Shown here piece by piece: positions 8,669-21,738 of a stretch of 64,000 nt of DNA. Under the pieces are notes generated by a model. It saw only the letters and a list, made by a program, of their open reading frames with translations, did no database searches and was not told the DNA's origin. This DNA comes from Fischerella muscicola PCC 7414 (GTDB taxonomy: Bacteria; Cyanobacteriota; Cyanobacteriia; Cyanobacteriales; Nostocaceae), in the NCBI RefSeq assembly GCF_000317205.1, contig NZ_AJLK01000189.1:35895-99894 (forward strand), read 5' to 3'. The position numbers and the translations under genes were made by a program. The stretch's first letter is position 1. Every line of letters starts with the position of its first letter.

Positions 8669-10044
8669 TCGTAGCCACACCGTCTGATGCACTTGTCTTG
8701 TTTGGAATCACAGGTGATTTAGCCTACAAGAAAATCTTTCCAGCGTTGCAGGCAATGATTCAGCAGGGACACCTGGATATTCCGGTGATTGGGGTAGCAA
8801 GGCGTGACTGGAGCATTGAGCAATTACAAAGCCATATTCACAGCAGCCTGGAGGAACGAAAAGGGGTGGATGAGTCTGCCTTTAAGAAGCTGTGTTCATT
8901 GCTTTGCTACATTTCAGGAGATTATGGCGATCGCGGGACTTACGAAAAGCTTTGCCATGTCTTAGAAAACTCAAAGAGTCCCTTATTTTACTTAGCGATT
9001 CCGCCCAGCCTATTTAGCACCGTCGTAGCTGGATTAAAGCAGGTCAATTGCTCTCAAAATGGGCGTGTCATTGTAGAAAAACCCTTTGGACGCGATCTTG
9101 CATCTGCACGGCACCTGAATCACATTCTCCACACGCTGTTCTCAGAAGAACAAATCTTTCGGATTGACCATTATCTTGGCAAAGAGCCAGTTCAGAATCT
9201 GCTTTATATGCGCTTTGCCAACTCCCTATTAGAACCCATCTGGAACCGTACCCATGTTTCTAGCATTCAAATAACAATGGCTGAAACCCTCGATATTCAG
9301 GGGCGCGGCAAATTTTATGAAGAAACAGGTGCCATTCGAGATGTCATTCAAAATCATCTGCTTCAAGTGCTTGCATGCCTCATTATGGAGCCACCACCGA
9401 CCGAAGATAGTGATGCAATTCGCAAAGAAAAAGCACGTATCTTAAAAGCAATTCGTCCAATTGATCCGCTTGATGTTGTTCGGGGGCAATATCGTGGCTA
9501 TCGCCAAGAGACAGATGTTGCCCCTGACTCTAAGGTAGAAACGTTTGCGGCGATCAAGCTCGAACTCGAAACCTGGCGATGGGCGGGGGTGCCAATTTAT
9601 CTGCGTGCGGGGAAATGTCTACCGATTTCTGCAACAGAAGTGTTACTCAGGCTCAAGCGTCCTCCTCAAGATGTGTTTGGTGAACGGGCGTTTGGATTGG
9701 CGAACTATTTTTACTTTCGTCTCAGTCCCAATATGTTAACCGCGATCGGAGTTCGCTCTAAAGCACCCGGTGAGGGAATGGTTGGTAATGAAGTGGGACT
9801 GGTTGCTCAGGTGGAACCTGCGAGTGAAATGCAACCCTATGAGCGCCTCTTAGGAGATGCAATTAAAGGAGAACTCATGTTGTTTGCCCACCAGGAGGAA
9901 ATAGAAGCCCAGTGGCGAATTGTAGAGCCTATTTTGACCAGAAAATCGCCAGTTTATCAGTATGAACCCGGCACATGGGGACCTCCCCTTGCCGATCGCC
10001 TGACTCCACTCGATGGTGGTTGGCATTTTCCACTTTTAGATTGA
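8665..10044 (+). CDS. zwf: glucose-6-phosphate 1-dehydrogenase
   Basis: Catalyses the first step of the oxidative pentose phosphate pathway, glucose 6-phosphate to 6-phosphogluconolactone, making NADPH. The N-terminal coenzyme motif is [20 protein letters not shown], and the active-site signature [15 protein letters not shown] carries the substrate-binding His and Lys. [11 protein letters not shown] is also typical. The 459 residues are slightly short of the usual 480-510. It overlaps gnd by four bases. No opcA (the redox activator usually next to zwf in cyanobacteria) or devB lies here, so this looks like a second, island-borne copy and not the usual zwf-opcA locus. That is inference, because the rest of the genome is not visible. 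Confidence 0.95.
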   Translation: MIVATPSDALVLFGITGDLAYKKIFPALQAMIQQGHLDIPVIGVARRDWSIEQLQSHIHSSLEERKGVDESAFKKLCSLLCYISGDYGDRGTYEKLCHVLENSKSPLFYLAIPPSLFSTVVAGLKQVNCSQNGRVIVEKPFGRDLASARHLNHILHTLFSEEQIFRIDHYLGKEPVQNLLYMRFANSLLEPIWNRTHVSSIQITMAETLDIQGRGKFYEETGAIRDVIQNHLLQVLACLIMEPPPTEDSDAIRKEKARILKAIRPIDPLDVVRGQYRGYRQETDVAPDSKVETFAAIKLELETWRWAGVPIYLRAGKCLPISATEVLLRLKRPPQDVFGERAFGLANYFYFRLSPNMLTAIGVRSKAPGEGMVGNEVGLVAQVEPASEMQPYERLLGDAIKGELMLFAHQEEIEAQWRIVEPILTRKSPVYQYEPGTWGPPLADRLTPLDGGWHFPLLD

Positions 10045-10157
10045 ATGGAATCAATCAAATTTTGCCCTGAAAATGATCTTAATGATCTTAATTGAGGTCA
10101 CTATCATGAACATGAGGGAGAATGACTTGACACACCTGCCATACGGAGGAAAACCAA

Positions 10158-11849
10158 GTGTCTTCTGAGCTAAATGGTGTCATGTTGCAGGGCTTTCACT
10201 GGTTTCTCCAGGAAAATAGTTTTCCCGGTAGCCAGGGGAGAAAGCTTTGGCAGTTTCTCAGAGATGAAGCTCCTCATTATAGATCTATTGGCATTGATGC
10301 AATTTGGATTCCACCAGCCTACAAGCCAGCTTTCAACCGCACAAATAGCGTTGGCTATGATGTCTATGATCACTTTGATCTTGGCGAATTTCCCATCTCT
10401 GGCGATCCCGATCCGAATCCAGAAACTAAATATGGCAGCAAACAAGATTTACTAGCAGCCATCGAAGCACTACATGGTGATGGCACAAATCAGCGAATTC
10501 AAGTTTATGCCGATGTGGTTCTCAATCACAAAATGGGAGGTGCTCAGGATGACTATTGGCAGGCAATTCGAGTTGAGAAAGATAATCGCAACATAGAGCG
10601 TTGGTGGGATGGCTACGAAAGCGGTCTAATTGAAATTCAAGGGTACACAAAGTTTGAATACCCAGATCGGCAAAATAAGTACTCTAGCTTCAAATGGTAT
10701 TCTCGCCATTTTGATAGTGTGGATGCCGCCGCAAAAATTCGCCAAGGGGACTGGGAATTTTTTGAACCGTCTGGCAAATATATTTATCGCTACTTGTTTA
10801 ACGAGGAAAATTATATTCCCCAAGTCAAATCTTTTGCCCAATGGGTATCCCTAGAAAAAGGGAATTACGATTATTTAGCAGGCTGCGATCTGGATTATGG
10901 GCGCTATGATGTGCGGGAGGAAATGAAATACTGGGGGTCTTGGCTCGTTCAGGAGCTTGATGTGGATGGCGTGCGGCTGGACGCAGTGAAACACATTAAT
11001 GCCGACTTCATCCGCGAATGGCTAGGGCACGTTCGCTGGTCTACTGGTAGAAACTTATTTGCTGTTGCAGAATATCTCTCTGGGGATCTTAATGCCCTCC
11101 ATGCTTATATTAAACGGGTTACATCAGAAGGTGACTATCCCCAACGACTTTGTTTATTTGACTTTCCCCTGCGATTCAAGTTTGGTGATGCCAGTCGTCA
11201 GGGGCAAGCCTATGATTTGAGAAACCTCAACAGCAGCACCTTGATGGCTGAACAACCAGCACTGGCGGTTACTTTTGTTGAGAATCATGATTATGAGTAT
11301 GGTCGTTTCTATGAATCTCATGTCGAGGAGTGGTTTAAGCCGTTAGCCTATGCCTACATTTTGCTACGGCGGCAGGGGTATCCTTGTATTTTCTTCCCCG
11401 ATTATTATGGTTCAGGCAATTGGTATGAGGCACAAAGGCAGTGGCATCGCGCTCAACTCTCAGGGAATAGCTATCTCGATCTCCTCCTGCAACTGAGAAA
11501 GCAGTTTGCTCTAGGTGAAGAACAATATTACGCCAATCCCAACGTTGCAGGCTGGGTAAGATTGGGGTTTGTTCCTGGCGCAAAGGGGGCTATGGCTGTT
11601 GTCATCAATAATGCATACAACCGTGTGGAGGCAATTCGTATGAATACGGGACGTTCGAGTAAACGTTTCTATCACCTGGCAACCATTAAAGCAACGCCAG
11701 ATGGCTTCCTGGTTGTGCGCGATCGCTACGAAATGTATGGCAGCAAAGCCGAAGAACTCTACACTGATGAATTTGGTTGGGCTGATTTCCTGGCTGATGG
11801 CGGCACGGTTGCCATTTGGATTGAAGATGGGGTGGGATTATCGAGTTAA
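10158..11849 (+). CDS. alpha-amylase family (GH13) glycoside hydrolase, cytoplasmic type
   Basis: Has the four GH13 conserved regions: VYADVVLNH (I), VDGVRLDAVKHI with the nucleophile Asp (II), FAVAEYLSGD with the acid/base Glu (III) and TFVENHDYE with the third acid (IV). Region IV has ENHD where FxxNHD is common. There is no signal peptide, so it should act in the cytoplasm on glycogen-derived glucans. The start is the GTG at 10158, preceded by GGAGGA with good spacing. It follows zwf by 113 bases on the same strand, so glucan breakdown could feed glucose units towards Zwf and Gnd. Exact specificity (alpha-amylase or maltogenic) cannot be told. Confidence 0.88.
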   Translation: MSSELNGVMLQGFHWFLQENSFPGSQGRKLWQFLRDEAPHYRSIGIDAIWIPPAYKPAFNRTNSVGYDVYDHFDLGEFPISGDPDPNPETKYGSKQDLLAAIEALHGDGTNQRIQVYADVVLNHKMGGAQDDYWQAIRVEKDNRNIERWWDGYESGLIEIQGYTKFEYPDRQNKYSSFKWYSRHFDSVDAAAKIRQGDWEFFEPSGKYIYRYLFNEENYIPQVKSFAQWVSLEKGNYDYLAGCDLDYGRYDVREEMKYWGSWLVQELDVDGVRLDAVKHINADFIREWLGHVRWSTGRNLFAVAEYLSGDLNALHAYIKRVTSEGDYPQRLCLFDFPLRFKFGDASRQGQAYDLRNLNSSTLMAEQPALAVTFVENHDYEYGRFYESHVEEWFKPLAYAYILLRRQGYPCIFFPDYYGSGNWYEAQRQWHRAQLSGNSYLDLLLQLRKQFALGEEQYYANPNVAGWVRLGFVPGAKGAMAVVINNAYNRVEAIRMNTGRSSKRFYHLATIKATPDGFLVVRDRYEMYGSKAEELYTDEFGWADFLADGGTVAIWIEDGVGLSS

Positions 11850-12029
11850 ATCAAGTTTGTAAAACCTGATCGCAAATTCGCACCACGATAAACACTAAAT
11901 TGTCATTCTAAGGAGTCAAAATTTTATTGCAAAATGCCTATTGTTGAAGCTTAAGTACATCTCTGGTGATTGCCAGTTCCAGGAAAAAGACAATTATCTA
12001 TCAAAATCATCATTGAAACCATCAAATTT

Positions 12030-12437
12030 ATGCGCTACCGTCGATTTAGCTACCGATATACGGGTGTTTTTTCTGGCATAACTTCGCCTTCCCAGTCCAC
12101 CATTTGGGAAGGTCAACTTCAGGCAAGCTTTGCCTATCCACAGTGGCAACCCGCCGCCGACCTCTATGAAACGCCCACCGCCCTAATTGTGAAAGTTGAA
12201 GTGGCGGGCATGGTGGAAGAAGACTTTGAAATTTCCCTCTACGAAAATGCCCTGGTGATTCAAGGTGTGCGCCCCTGGGAGAGCTTTGAAGGGGAGGGAC
12301 TGTACCACGCTGTTAACATTCACTACGGTGCTTTTCGACTGGAAGTTCCCATCCAGCAGCGAATTGAGCGCGATCGCATCCAGGCGCGCTATGACCGGGG
12401 TTTCCTGTATGTCATCCTACCCAAAGCAGAGGTGTGA
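12030..12437 (+). CDS. small heat-shock protein, Hsp20/alpha-crystallin family
   Basis: About 135 residues from ATG 12030 ([12 protein letters not shown]). The alpha-crystallin domain runs from about residue 45 ([21 protein letters not shown]) to the end, with the GVRPWE turn and the final strand [17 protein letters not shown]. It is an ATP-independent holdase that binds unfolding proteins. Its stop lies two bases before the lon start, so chaperone and protease form one translational unit with marC. The sequence differs clearly from the other Hsp20 in this window (46175-46627). An in-frame start at 11970 is possible but adds non-conserved residues. Confidence 0.88.
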   Translation: MRYRRFSYRYTGVFSGITSPSQSTIWEGQLQASFAYPQWQPAADLYETPTALIVKVEVAGMVEEDFEISLYENALVIQGVRPWESFEGEGLYHAVNIHYGAFRLEVPIQQRIERDRIQARYDRGFLYVILPKAEV

Positions 12438-12439
12438 TT

Positions 12440-14929
12440 ATGACCGATACACCCATCAATGTGAATCAGAATTCCGAAATAGATGCCCAAACAACTCCCG
12501 AAATTCCCGACATTCTGCCGGTTTTACCGCTCATCAACACGGTGGTAGTTCCAATGGCGGTAGCTCCCATTGTGGTTGGGCAGGAGCGATCGGTCAAACT
12601 TGTAGATGAAGTTATGCGGACTAATCGGCTGGTGGCACTGGTGGCGCAGCGTCACCCAGAGGCCCGCCCGGCAGGTCCGGATGATATCTACCGTGTGGGG
12701 ACTGCTGCAATTATTCACCGACTATTGCGTTTGCCAGATGGCACCCTCCAACTCGTTGTTCAGGGACTAAAACGCATTCGTATCCTGGACTTTCTGCAAA
12801 CCGAACCCTTCTTAGTAGCCAGGATTGAAACCTCTCCGGAGCAGGTGATATCCGGTGTGACGGAGCTAGAAGCTTTGCGTCGCACATTGGGTGAGTTATT
12901 TAGCAAACTGGTGCCCCTGACGGAGGATATTCCTAACGAATTAGCTGCTGCTGGTGAAAATATCAGCGATCCCCGCCTGTTTGCTTACTTGGTTGCGGCA
13001 ATGACCCCAATGGAAACGCCCCTGCGGCAAGAAATCCTGGAGTTAGATGCTGTAGAAAACAAGCTCCAGCGGCTGATTGAAATTGTCCAGCAAGAATTAG
13101 CCGTGCGGGAGTTACAGCAACAAATTGCCTCGGATGCCCAGGAAAAAATTTCTAAATCTCAACGGGAATACATTCTTCGGGAACAATTGAAATCGATTCA
13201 GCGTGAACTGGGTGAAGAAAACGCAGAACAAGCAGAAATTCAAGAACTACGCAACCAACTGGAAGCAGCCCAGCTCCCCGAAGAAGCCCGTAAAGAGGCA
13301 TTCCGCGAATTGTCACGCCTGGAACGACTGCCCGCCATTTCCCCGGAATACGGCATGATTCGTACCTATCTCGACTGGATGGTGAGTCTGCCCTGGAATA
13401 CAACGACAGGTGAGGCGATCGACCTGGGATATGCGCACCAAGTATTGGATGAAGATCACTATGATCTAGAGAAGATCAAAGACCGGATTCTGGAATATCT
13501 GGCGGTTAAAAAGCTCAAGAGTGAGCGTGCTGCCGTTCTGGAAGAGCAATCCTCTGTCCAGGAAAAGGTTCCAGAAGAGGCACCAGCTTCCCAAAAGCCT
13601 CCAGAAACCGTGCTAGAGGAGATTCGCCGCGAACCGATTTTGTGTTTTGTGGGGCCACCCGGCGTGGGTAAAACTTCCCTGGGACAGTCGATCGCCCGGG
13701 CAATGGGACGCAAGTTTGTCCGCATTAGTTTGGGTGGGGTGAGTGATGAAGCCGAGATTCGCGGTCATCGTCGTACCTACATTGGGGCGTTACCGGGGCG
13801 CTTAATTCAAGCTCTGCGACGAGCCGAAACGGCTGATCCGGTGTTTATGCTGGATGAAGTGGATAAACTGGGCAGAAGTTTTCAGGGCGATCCAGCAGCA
13901 GCCCTGCTGGAAGTCCTCGATCCAGCCCAAAATCATACCTTTGTAGACACCTATTTAGGCGTACCTTTTGATTTATCCAGGGTATTGTTTATCTGCACAG
14001 CCAATACTGTCGAAACCATCCCCTCTCCCTTGCTCGATCGCATGGAAATTTTAAGTCTCTCTGGCTATACTGAACTGGAGAAGTTGCACATTGCTCGTCG
14101 CTATCTGCTGCCCAAACAGCTACGGGCTAATGGACTCAAGCCAGAGGAACTGGCAATTACCGATGCGGCACTCCAGCGGATTATTCGGGAATATACCCGT
14201 GAAGCAGGGGTTCGCAGTTTAGAGCGAGAAATTGGTGCGGTGGTGCGCAAAGTGGCTCGCCAAATTGCGGAAGGAAAAGTGACAGCTACCACCGTCGAAG
14301 CCGAGCAACTTCCTGATTATTTGCGTCGCCCCCGGTTTCTTGATGAAGTGGTGGAACGGATCGATCGCCCCGGTATTGCCACAGGTTTAGCCTGGACTCC
14401 TGCTGGTGGCGATGTGTTGTTTGTGGAAGCGACCATGATGCCTGGACGTGCCGAACAGTTGGTTTTAACCGGGATGCTGGGGGATGTGATGCGGGAGTCT
14501 GCCCAGGCAGCCCTGTCCTATGTACGGTCTAATGCGGAGAAATTGGGGATTGATCCCAAGGTATTTATGGGAAAAGTCGTACATGTGCATGTGCCAGCGG
14601 GGGCGACACCCAAGGATGGGCCTTCAGCGGGGGTGACGATGGTAACAGCGATCGCCTCTGTTGCCTCTGGCCGCTTGGTTCGTAATGATGTGGCCATGAC
14701 GGGAGAAATCACGCTGCGGGGCAAAGTGCTACCAGTGGGGGGAATTCGGGAAAAAGTATTAGCCGCCTATCGAGCAGGAATTAAGACAGTGATTCTCCCC
14801 CAGCGGAACGAACCAGATTTAGAAGATGTGCCGGAAGAAGTGCGCCATCAACTCCAGTTTGTACCCGTGAGTGCGGCGGAGGAAGTTCTGGCGACGGCGT
14901 TGACAGCTGCCAATCTTGATGCTTCATGA
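12440..14929 (+). CDS. lon: ATP-dependent Lon protease
   Basis: About 829 residues with the three Lon parts: an N-terminal substrate domain ([22 protein letters not shown]), an AAA+ module with Walker [13 protein letters not shown] and Walker [13 protein letters not shown], and the protease domain. The catalytic Ser is in [12 protein letters not shown] and the catalytic Lys in [19 protein letters not shown] Glu/Pro-rich insert ([20 protein letters not shown]) sits just before Walker A. Lon degrades misfolded and regulatory proteins in the cytosol. Many cyanobacteria lack Lon and rely on Clp and FtsH, which supports acquisition with the island. It starts at ATG 12440 and overlaps marC by four bases. 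Confidence 0.96.
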   Translation: MTDTPINVNQNSEIDAQTTPEIPDILPVLPLINTVVVPMAVAPIVVGQERSVKLVDEVMRTNRLVALVAQRHPEARPAGPDDIYRVGTAAIIHRLLRLPDGTLQLVVQGLKRIRILDFLQTEPFLVARIETSPEQVISGVTELEALRRTLGELFSKLVPLTEDIPNELAAAGENISDPRLFAYLVAAMTPMETPLRQEILELDAVENKLQRLIEIVQQELAVRELQQQIASDAQEKISKSQREYILREQLKSIQRELGEENAEQAEIQELRNQLEAAQLPEEARKEAFRELSRLERLPAISPEYGMIRTYLDWMVSLPWNTTTGEAIDLGYAHQVLDEDHYDLEKIKDRILEYLAVKKLKSERAAVLEEQSSVQEKVPEEAPASQKPPETVLEEIRREPILCFVGPPGVGKTSLGQSIARAMGRKFVRISLGGVSDEAEIRGHRRTYIGALPGRLIQALRRAETADPVFMLDEVDKLGRSFQGDPAAALLEVLDPAQNHTFVDTYLGVPFDLSRVLFICTANTVETIPSPLLDRMEILSLSGYTELEKLHIARRYLLPKQLRANGLKPEELAITDAALQRIIREYTREAGVRSLEREIGAVVRKVARQIAEGKVTATTVEAEQLPDYLRRPRFLDEVVERIDRPGIATGLAWTPAGGDVLFVEATMMPGRAEQLVLTGMLGDVMRESAQAALSYVRSNAEKLGIDPKVFMGKVVHVHVPAGATPKDGPSAGVTMVTAIASVASGRLVRNDVAMTGEITLRGKVLPVGGIREKVLAAYRAGIKTVILPQRNEPDLEDVPEEVRHQLQFVPVSAAEEVLATALTAANLDAS

Positions 14930-15564
14930 TCCTTCCCATGACCCCTTTTATTCTGCGAGCATTCTTCACGCTCTTGGTGGTTCTTGATCCGATCGGGTTA
15001 GTGCCTATTTTTCTGACCCTGGCAGGTGAGTATTCCCCTAAAGTGCAAATGCGTATCATTCGCCAGTCCATTTTAGTCGCAGGGGGTATTTTATTTAGCT
15101 TTGCCCTATTTGGTAACAATTTGCTGCGCTATCTGGGAATTAGCGTGGAAGCCTTTCAGGTAGCGGCTGGAATTTTATTGTTAAAAATAGCCGTTGATAT
15201 GGTGTTTGCCCAACATCAGCGAGAAACGAAAGCAGAAGAATCAGAAGCTCAAACCCGAACAGACATTAGCGTCTTTCCCTTGGGAACGCCGTTGATTGCT
15301 GGGCCGGGTGCATTGGCTAGTATTTTGGTCTTGCAGGGGGAGGCGACTATTTATCCCTTTGGTACGGTGATCGTTTTAGGAATAACGATGTCTGTGCTGT
15401 TGTTGCTCTATGGTTCGCTGGCGATCGCCCAAACCCTGACCCAATGGCTCGGGCGGACGGGGATTAATGTCGTTTCCAGAGTGTTGGGAATTTTACTGGC
15501 GGCACTGGCAGTGCAGTATGTAATAGATGGGATCTTGGCTCTCATGAAAAAAACATTGTTTTGA
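14926..15564 (+). CDS. MarC-family integral membrane protein
   Basis: 212 residues, almost entirely hydrophobic, with about six membrane segments. The family pattern is clear: [20 protein letters not shown] near the start, then [20 protein letters not shown] with the conserved PLxxGPG loop. MarC proteins have no settled function and are not proven drug exporters. The ATG overlaps the lon stop (ATGA), so hsp20, lon and marC are one operon. It converges on the UbiB-type kinase gene with only 18 bases between the two stop codons. Confidence 0.88.
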   Translation: MILPMTPFILRAFFTLLVVLDPIGLVPIFLTLAGEYSPKVQMRIIRQSILVAGGILFSFALFGNNLLRYLGISVEAFQVAAGILLLKIAVDMVFAQHQRETKAEESEAQTRTDISVFPLGTPLIAGPGALASILVLQGEATIYPFGTVIVLGITMSVLLLLYGSLAIAQTLTQWLGRTGINVVSRVLGILLAALAVQYVIDGILALMKKTLF

Positions 15565-15582
15565 GTATATAGATAAAGACAA

Positions 15583-17238
15583 TCAAAAAGAACGCAAAAG
15601 AGCGATCGTCACCCAACTCATCAACCCAATGCCAGATAAGAGTAAGCCTTGACTAACCATTTCAATCAAAGGAGAAGATACAGAATCCTGTCCCAATAAT
15701 TGCTGTAGAATTGCGCCAGAAACCAGCGAACCCATTGACAGGATAGCTAAACTCAAACGGTTCATCCCTTGTTGCTGCGTGTGCAAAAATTCTTGCTCTA
15801 GTCGCCAACCTAGATTGATGCCTAACTCTGAGCGCTCTAGGCGATCGAGTAACACTTCAAACCGCTGGGGAAATTGGGTAGTTAGCCGGGATAAATAAAG
15901 ACTCGACTGCACAGCATCTTGCCATAGCTCAGTTCCAAATAGGCGCAGACGAATTGCCTGTTCTACAATAGGACGCGCAACTTCTACAAAGGGAAATAGG
16001 GGATCAAGTTGGCGGGCGATTCCTTCCACATTGGCGATCGTTTTCACAAATAATCCAATCGTGCCTGGCATTTGAATATTATTTTCTCGTGGCACCCTCA
16101 GTGCTTCATTGAGCAGTTCAGCCAGGTTAATTTCTGTCAAAGGTCGAGTATAAAATCTCCTGAGCAGGCGGTCAAAGGCAGACTCAATTGATCGTAAATC
16201 GACATCTAAGCGGGTAAACCCTAGCTCCCGAATGGCCTGGGTGACAATTTTGGGCCGCTCGTACACAATGCCAATGAGCAGATCGGTGAGAATACTTTGT
16301 GTACGAGGGTCGATCATGGCAACCATGCCACAATCCAGTAAGGCTAACCGATCCTGGGTATCATCCCCGATATACAAAAAATTACCAGGATGGGGATCGG
16401 CATGAAAAAATCGATCCAGATAGATTTGTTGCATCACCACCTGAACCGCTAAGGTTGCCAGTCGCTTTTTGCGGTGTTCGGGGAGATCAACCTGATTCAG
16501 CTTGATCCCTTCAATCCATTCCAACGTCAGAATACAATCAGTTGTCCAATCCCAATACACCTTGGGAACAACGACTTGTCCAGATTTCCAAAAACGGCTA
16601 TTGCTTAAATTTTGGCGGAGTTTTTCGGTGTTGCGAGCTTCTCGATGAAAATCAAGTTCACCCAAAAGGCTGTATCGAAATTCTTCAACTAAGCCAGGTA
16701 AATCGTAAGCCTGTCCTATTTTATCTCGACTAAACCAGTTCGCGAGAGCTTCTAGAACCTCCAAGTCCCGCTCGACAATTTCTCGAATACCAGGACGTTG
16801 AATTTTAATCGCAACGGTTTGGTGGTTTTTCAAAACCGCCCGATGCACCTGGGCCAGAGAACCAGCGGCAATCGCCACGGGTTCAATAGTGAGAAATTTA
16901 GATTGAAATGATTCTCCAAAAGCATTTTGTAAAATCGGTTCTATCTCATTCCAGGGTAAAGCAGGAACATTGTTTTGCAAAGTTTCCAGCACTGCAATGT
17001 ACTCTGGACTGAGCAAGTCTGGACGAGTACTGAGCAGTTGTCCGAGCTTAACAAAGGTTGGCCCTAGCTCAATTAAGATTTGTCGCAGAACATGGGGTAG
17101 AGGTAAAGTGGGTTGTTCGGGTTGGGCATCTTTGATAATGCGACTGCGAAAATAATTCCAGCCATTGCGTAAAATGACTTCAATAATTTCAGCTTGGCGG
17201 TGGCTGGCGGTGGCTGATTTGGCAGCAAGTAAAAACAT
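15583..17238 (-). CDS. ABC1/AarF/UbiB family atypical protein kinase-like protein
   Basis: About 551 residues. The ABC1/UbiB core is evident: the KxGQ motif in LGPTFVKLGQLLSTRPDLL, the Ala-rich loop and Lys in IAAGSLAQVHRAVLKNHQTVAIKIQRPG, the catalytic region HADPHPGNFLYI and the metal-binding LALLDCGMVAMID. Two hydrophobic stretches end the protein, as in UbiB. Family members support quinone biosynthesis or lipid homeostasis; in cyanobacteria and plastids related ABC1 kinases act on prenyl-lipid metabolism and stress tolerance. I chose ATG 17238 (MFLLAAKSATASH); a TTG at 17277 would add 13 residues. The exact substrate is unknown. Confidence 0.88.
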   Translation of the reverse strand: MFLLAAKSATASHRQAEIIEVILRNGWNYFRSRIIKDAQPEQPTLPLPHVLRQILIELGPTFVKLGQLLSTRPDLLSPEYIAVLETLQNNVPALPWNEIEPILQNAFGESFQSKFLTIEPVAIAAGSLAQVHRAVLKNHQTVAIKIQRPGIREIVERDLEVLEALANWFSRDKIGQAYDLPGLVEEFRYSLLGELDFHREARNTEKLRQNLSNSRFWKSGQVVVPKVYWDWTTDCILTLEWIEGIKLNQVDLPEHRKKRLATLAVQVVMQQIYLDRFFHADPHPGNFLYIGDDTQDRLALLDCGMVAMIDPRTQSILTDLLIGIVYERPKIVTQAIRELGFTRLDVDLRSIESAFDRLLRRFYTRPLTEINLAELLNEALRVPRENNIQMPGTIGLFVKTIANVEGIARQLDPLFPFVEVARPIVEQAIRLRLFGTELWQDAVQSSLYLSRLTTQFPQRFEVLLDRLERSELGINLGWRLEQEFLHTQQQGMNRLSLAILSMGSLVSGAILQQLLGQDSVSSPLIEMVSQGLLLSGIGLMSWVTIALLRSF

Positions 17239-17335
17239 CTTCAGTGACTTGACTAAGAAATAATTGAGAAATAACAATGAGGAGAGAAATCAAATATTCC
17301 CTCCTCGTCGGTTTACACTATTTCATCTGTTACCA

Positions 17336-18976
<1,641 letters not shown>

Positions 18977-19117
18977 TCACTCTCCTGAAATGATTGAGAT
19001 CATGAGCGTAGAACGTTCGACAGGAATCCAGCCGAGGCCGAACTTGACAGAAACTAACAGAAACTTAAGCAGATTTTTTGCTCATTGAAATGAGCAGAGG
19101 TGATAGAGCACAGATCT

Positions 19118-19429
19118 CTAGGCAACAATGGCAAGCACGTCTTTTTCTGACAGTAAGACGTAATCTTCACTGCCTAACTTAACGTCTGTGCCAGCGTACT
19201 TGGAATAGAGAACCTTGTCTCCAACGCTGACTTCCATCGGGATGCGATTTCCTGATTCATCACGTTTGCCCGGCCCAATTTGCACTACTTCACCGACCTG
19301 AGGCTTTTCTTTGGCGGTGTCGGGTAGCAAAATTCCGCCTGCTGTTTTCTCCTCGGCTTGGGCAACTTTAACAAATAAGCGATCGCCCAGGGGTTTTACC
19401 GTGGAAACATTCAAGCTAATGGTTGCCAT
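19118..19429 (-). CDS. groS: co-chaperonin GroES (10 kDa)
   Basis: 103 residues with the GroES fold: [12 protein letters not shown] at the start, the mobile loop [19 protein letters not shown] that contacts GroEL, and the final ILAIVA-like strand (DVLAIVA). It caps the GroEL ring. GGAGG lies about 10 bases before the ATG. It is first in a two-gene groES-groEL operon and is read divergently from ftsH. No classical CIRCE element (TTAGCACTC-N9-GAGTGCTAA) is present in the upstream 300 bases, which is unusual for a cyanobacterial groES. Confidence 0.97.
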   Translation of the reverse strand: MATISLNVSTVKPLGDRLFVKVAQAEEKTAGGILLPDTAKEKPQVGEVVQIGPGKRDESGNRIPMEVSVGDKVLYSKYAGTDVKLGSEDYVLLSEKDVLAIVA

Positions 19430-19492
19430 AGGTATTCATCCTCCAAATACGCAATCTAATTACGCAACATCTGCCTGGAGCTATCATTCAAG

Positions 19493-19510
19493 GGTGTTCA
19501 GACTGACACC
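19493..19510. promoter_or_regulatory. near-perfect palindrome upstream of groES, candidate operator
   Basis: GGTGT-T-CAG-A-CTGACACC: the arms GGTGTCAG and CTGACACC match apart from one extra T. It lies 64-81 bases upstream of the groES ATG, between the divergent groES and ftsH genes. No CIRCE box is seen, so this is the best operator candidate for the chaperonin operon. Function is inferred from position and symmetry only. Confidence 0.35.
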
Positions 19511-19767
19511 GTACCTACACCCAATAAATTGACAACTAAATCTGAGGACTTTCTGAGGAATAATCTCAACGATCTAACAATCCGATTGGATGATCGTTCT
19601 GATCGCGGTACTCATTTTTTCCACAGATTTGAATGTTCTACTCTAATCAGTAAATATGCAGGATTTAGTCTTCAGTAGGTTCTTGACAGAAGTAGGGTTT
19701 CCCGTCCAGAAGCCCTTGAACCTTTTGGGGTTTTCCGAACCAGTGATTACCAAAGGAAGTTGTGCTT

Positions 19768-21738
19768 ATGCCTGTGGAAACTGAAACTCAGCGATCGCAA
19801 AAGCAGCCCAAACCCAGGGATGTAGGTGGCAGCTTATTGATTTTTCTAGTGAGCCTGTTTTTGCTGAATTTGCTGATTTTTCCTAACTTGAGTCCGCGCC
19901 CCCCCGAAGTTCCTTATAGCGAATTTGTTGAGCAGGTGGAAGCCGGACAGGTGGCACGGGCGATCGTCAGTCCGAATCGAATTGAGTACCAGTTGAAGCC
20001 CAAACCTGGTGAGACAGAGCCGCCACGCATTTTTGCCACAACGCCTGTAGCAATCGATTTGGACTTGCCGAAGATTTTGCGAGAGCATAATGTGGAATTT
20101 GCGGCTCCACCACCTAGCAATACGGGTTGGATCAGCACTCTCTTAGGCTGGGTGTTACCTCCGCTGATCTTCTTCGGCATTTGGGCTTGGTTGTTCAGTC
20201 GCGCTCAGGGGGGACCGGCAGCATTGACGGTGGGTAAAAGCAAAGCCCGGATTTACTCAGAAGGGGATACGGGGGTCACCTTTGCAGATGTTGCCGGGAT
20301 CGACGAAGCGAAGGCAGAGCTACAGGAAATTGTCGATTTTCTCAAGCACGCCGATCGCTATGCCCGTCTGGGTGCGAAGATTCCCAAAGGGGTGTTATTA
20401 GTAGGTCCACCGGGAACGGGTAAAACTTTGCTGGCAAAGGCGATCGCTGGAGAAGCCGGTGTTCCTTTCTTTAGCATTTCCGGCTCGGAGTTTATTGAAC
20501 TGTTTGTCGGGGTTGGGGCTGCACGGGTGCGCGACTTATTTGAACAAGCAAAGCAACAGGCTCCCTGTATTGTGTTTATTGATGAACTCGATGCCCTTGG
20601 TAAATCGCGGGCGGCGGGTGGCCCGTTTGTGGGCGGCAACGATGAGCGCGAACAAACCCTCAATCAATTACTAACCGAAATGGATGGATTTGATGCCAAC
20701 ACGGGAGTGATTATCCTGGCAGCAACCAACCGTCCAGAGGTGCTAGACCCAGCGCTGCGTCGTCCTGGTCGCTTTGATCGTCAGATAGCAGTCGATCGCC
20801 CCGATAAGATAGGACGCAAAGCAATTTTGGAGGTTCATGCCCGACGGGTTAAGCTCGCTGCTGATGTTGATTTAGACAAAATTGCCGCCCGCACCCCAGG
20901 CTTTGTCGGAGCCGACCTAGCGAACTTGGTGAACGAAGCCGCTCTCTTAGCCGCCCGCCAAAATCGGGATGCCGTGACGATGGCTGACTTTAATGAGGCA
21001 ATTGAACGAGTGGTGGCTGGCTTGGAAAAGCGATCGCGCGTCCTTAATGATCTAGAGAAAAAGACCGTTGCCTACCATGAAGTGGGTCATGCCCTGGTTG
21101 GGGCATTGATGCCAGGGGCAGGAAAGGTTGAGAAAATCTCGATCGTGCCGCGAGGCGTGGGGGCTTTGGGCTATACGCTGCAATTGCCCGAAGAAGATCG
21201 GTTTCTCATGGTCGAGAGTGAATTGCGAGGACGAATTGCTACTTTGTTAGGGGGGCGATCGGCGGAAGAACTCATCTTTGGCGAAGTTTCCACCGGGGCA
21301 AGTGATGATATTCAGAAAGCGACCGATCTGGCGGAGCGTGCCGTGACCCTTTATGGCATGAGCGATACATTAGGCCCGGTGGCGTTTGAAAAAATTCAGC
21401 AGCAATTTTTGGAAGGCTATCCGAACCCGCGCCGCTCAGTCAGCCCCAAGGTAGCAGAGGAAATTGACCGTGAGGTGAAAGAAATTGTTGATGGTGCTCA
21501 CCATATCGCTCTATCGGTCTTGCAAACAAACCGGGAACTGCTTGAAGAAACTGCCCAGACGCTACTCCAAACCGAAATTTTGGAGGGCGAAGCATTGCGA
21601 TCGCCCTTAGAACGGGTTAAACCTCCGGCTGAACTTCAGCACTGGCTCCGCACAGGCCAACTTCCTGAAGGCCAGAATCTGTTACAAGACACACACAACT
21701 CACAACAAGCATCAAGCGATACTGCAAAGCCTATTTAA
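19768..21738 (+). CDS. ftsH: ATP-dependent zinc metalloprotease FtsH
   Basis: About 656 residues. Two N-terminal membrane segments ([19 protein letters not shown] and [23 protein letters not shown]) flank a lumenal/periplasmic domain. The AAA+ module has Walker [15 protein letters not shown], Walker [13 protein letters not shown] and the SRH region [21 protein letters not shown]. The zinc site is HEVGH, with a further ligand in [13 protein letters not shown]. It extracts and degrades membrane proteins. I chose ATG 19768, which has GGAAG about 9 bases upstream. The last residues (after about 640) are not conserved, and the 3' end overlaps a recombinase fragment in another frame, so the tail may have been reshaped at the junction. 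Confidence 0.95.
   Translation: MPVETETQRSQKQPKPRDVGGSLLIFLVSLFLLNLLIFPNLSPRPPEVPYSEFVEQVEAGQVARAIVSPNRIEYQLKPKPGETEPPRIFATTPVAIDLDLPKILREHNVEFAAPPPSNTGWISTLLGWVLPPLIFFGIWAWLFSRAQGGPAALTVGKSKARIYSEGDTGVTFADVAGIDEAKAELQEIVDFLKHADRYARLGAKIPKGVLLVGPPGTGKTLLAKAIAGEAGVPFFSISGSEFIELFVGVGAARVRDLFEQAKQQAPCIVFIDELDALGKSRAAGGPFVGGNDEREQTLNQLLTEMDGFDANTGVIILAATNRPEVLDPALRRPGRFDRQIAVDRPDKIGRKAILEVHARRVKLAADVDLDKIAARTPGFVGADLANLVNEAALLAARQNRDAVTMADFNEAIERVVAGLEKRSRVLNDLEKKTVAYHEVGHALVGALMPGAGKVEKISIVPRGVGALGYTLQLPEEDRFLMVESELRGRIATLLGGRSAEELIFGEVSTGASDDIQKATDLAERAVTLYGMSDTLGPVAFEKIQQQFLEGYPNPRRSVSPKVAEEIDREVKEIVDGAHHIALSVLQTNRELLEETAQTLLQTEILEGEALRSPLERVKPPAELQHWLRTGQLPEGQNLLQDTHNSQQASSDTAKPI

Noticed and set aside
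19683..19688. TTGACA upstream of ftsH as a -35 box
   Set aside because: No -10 element lies at 16-19 bases from it, so a promoter cannot be supported.
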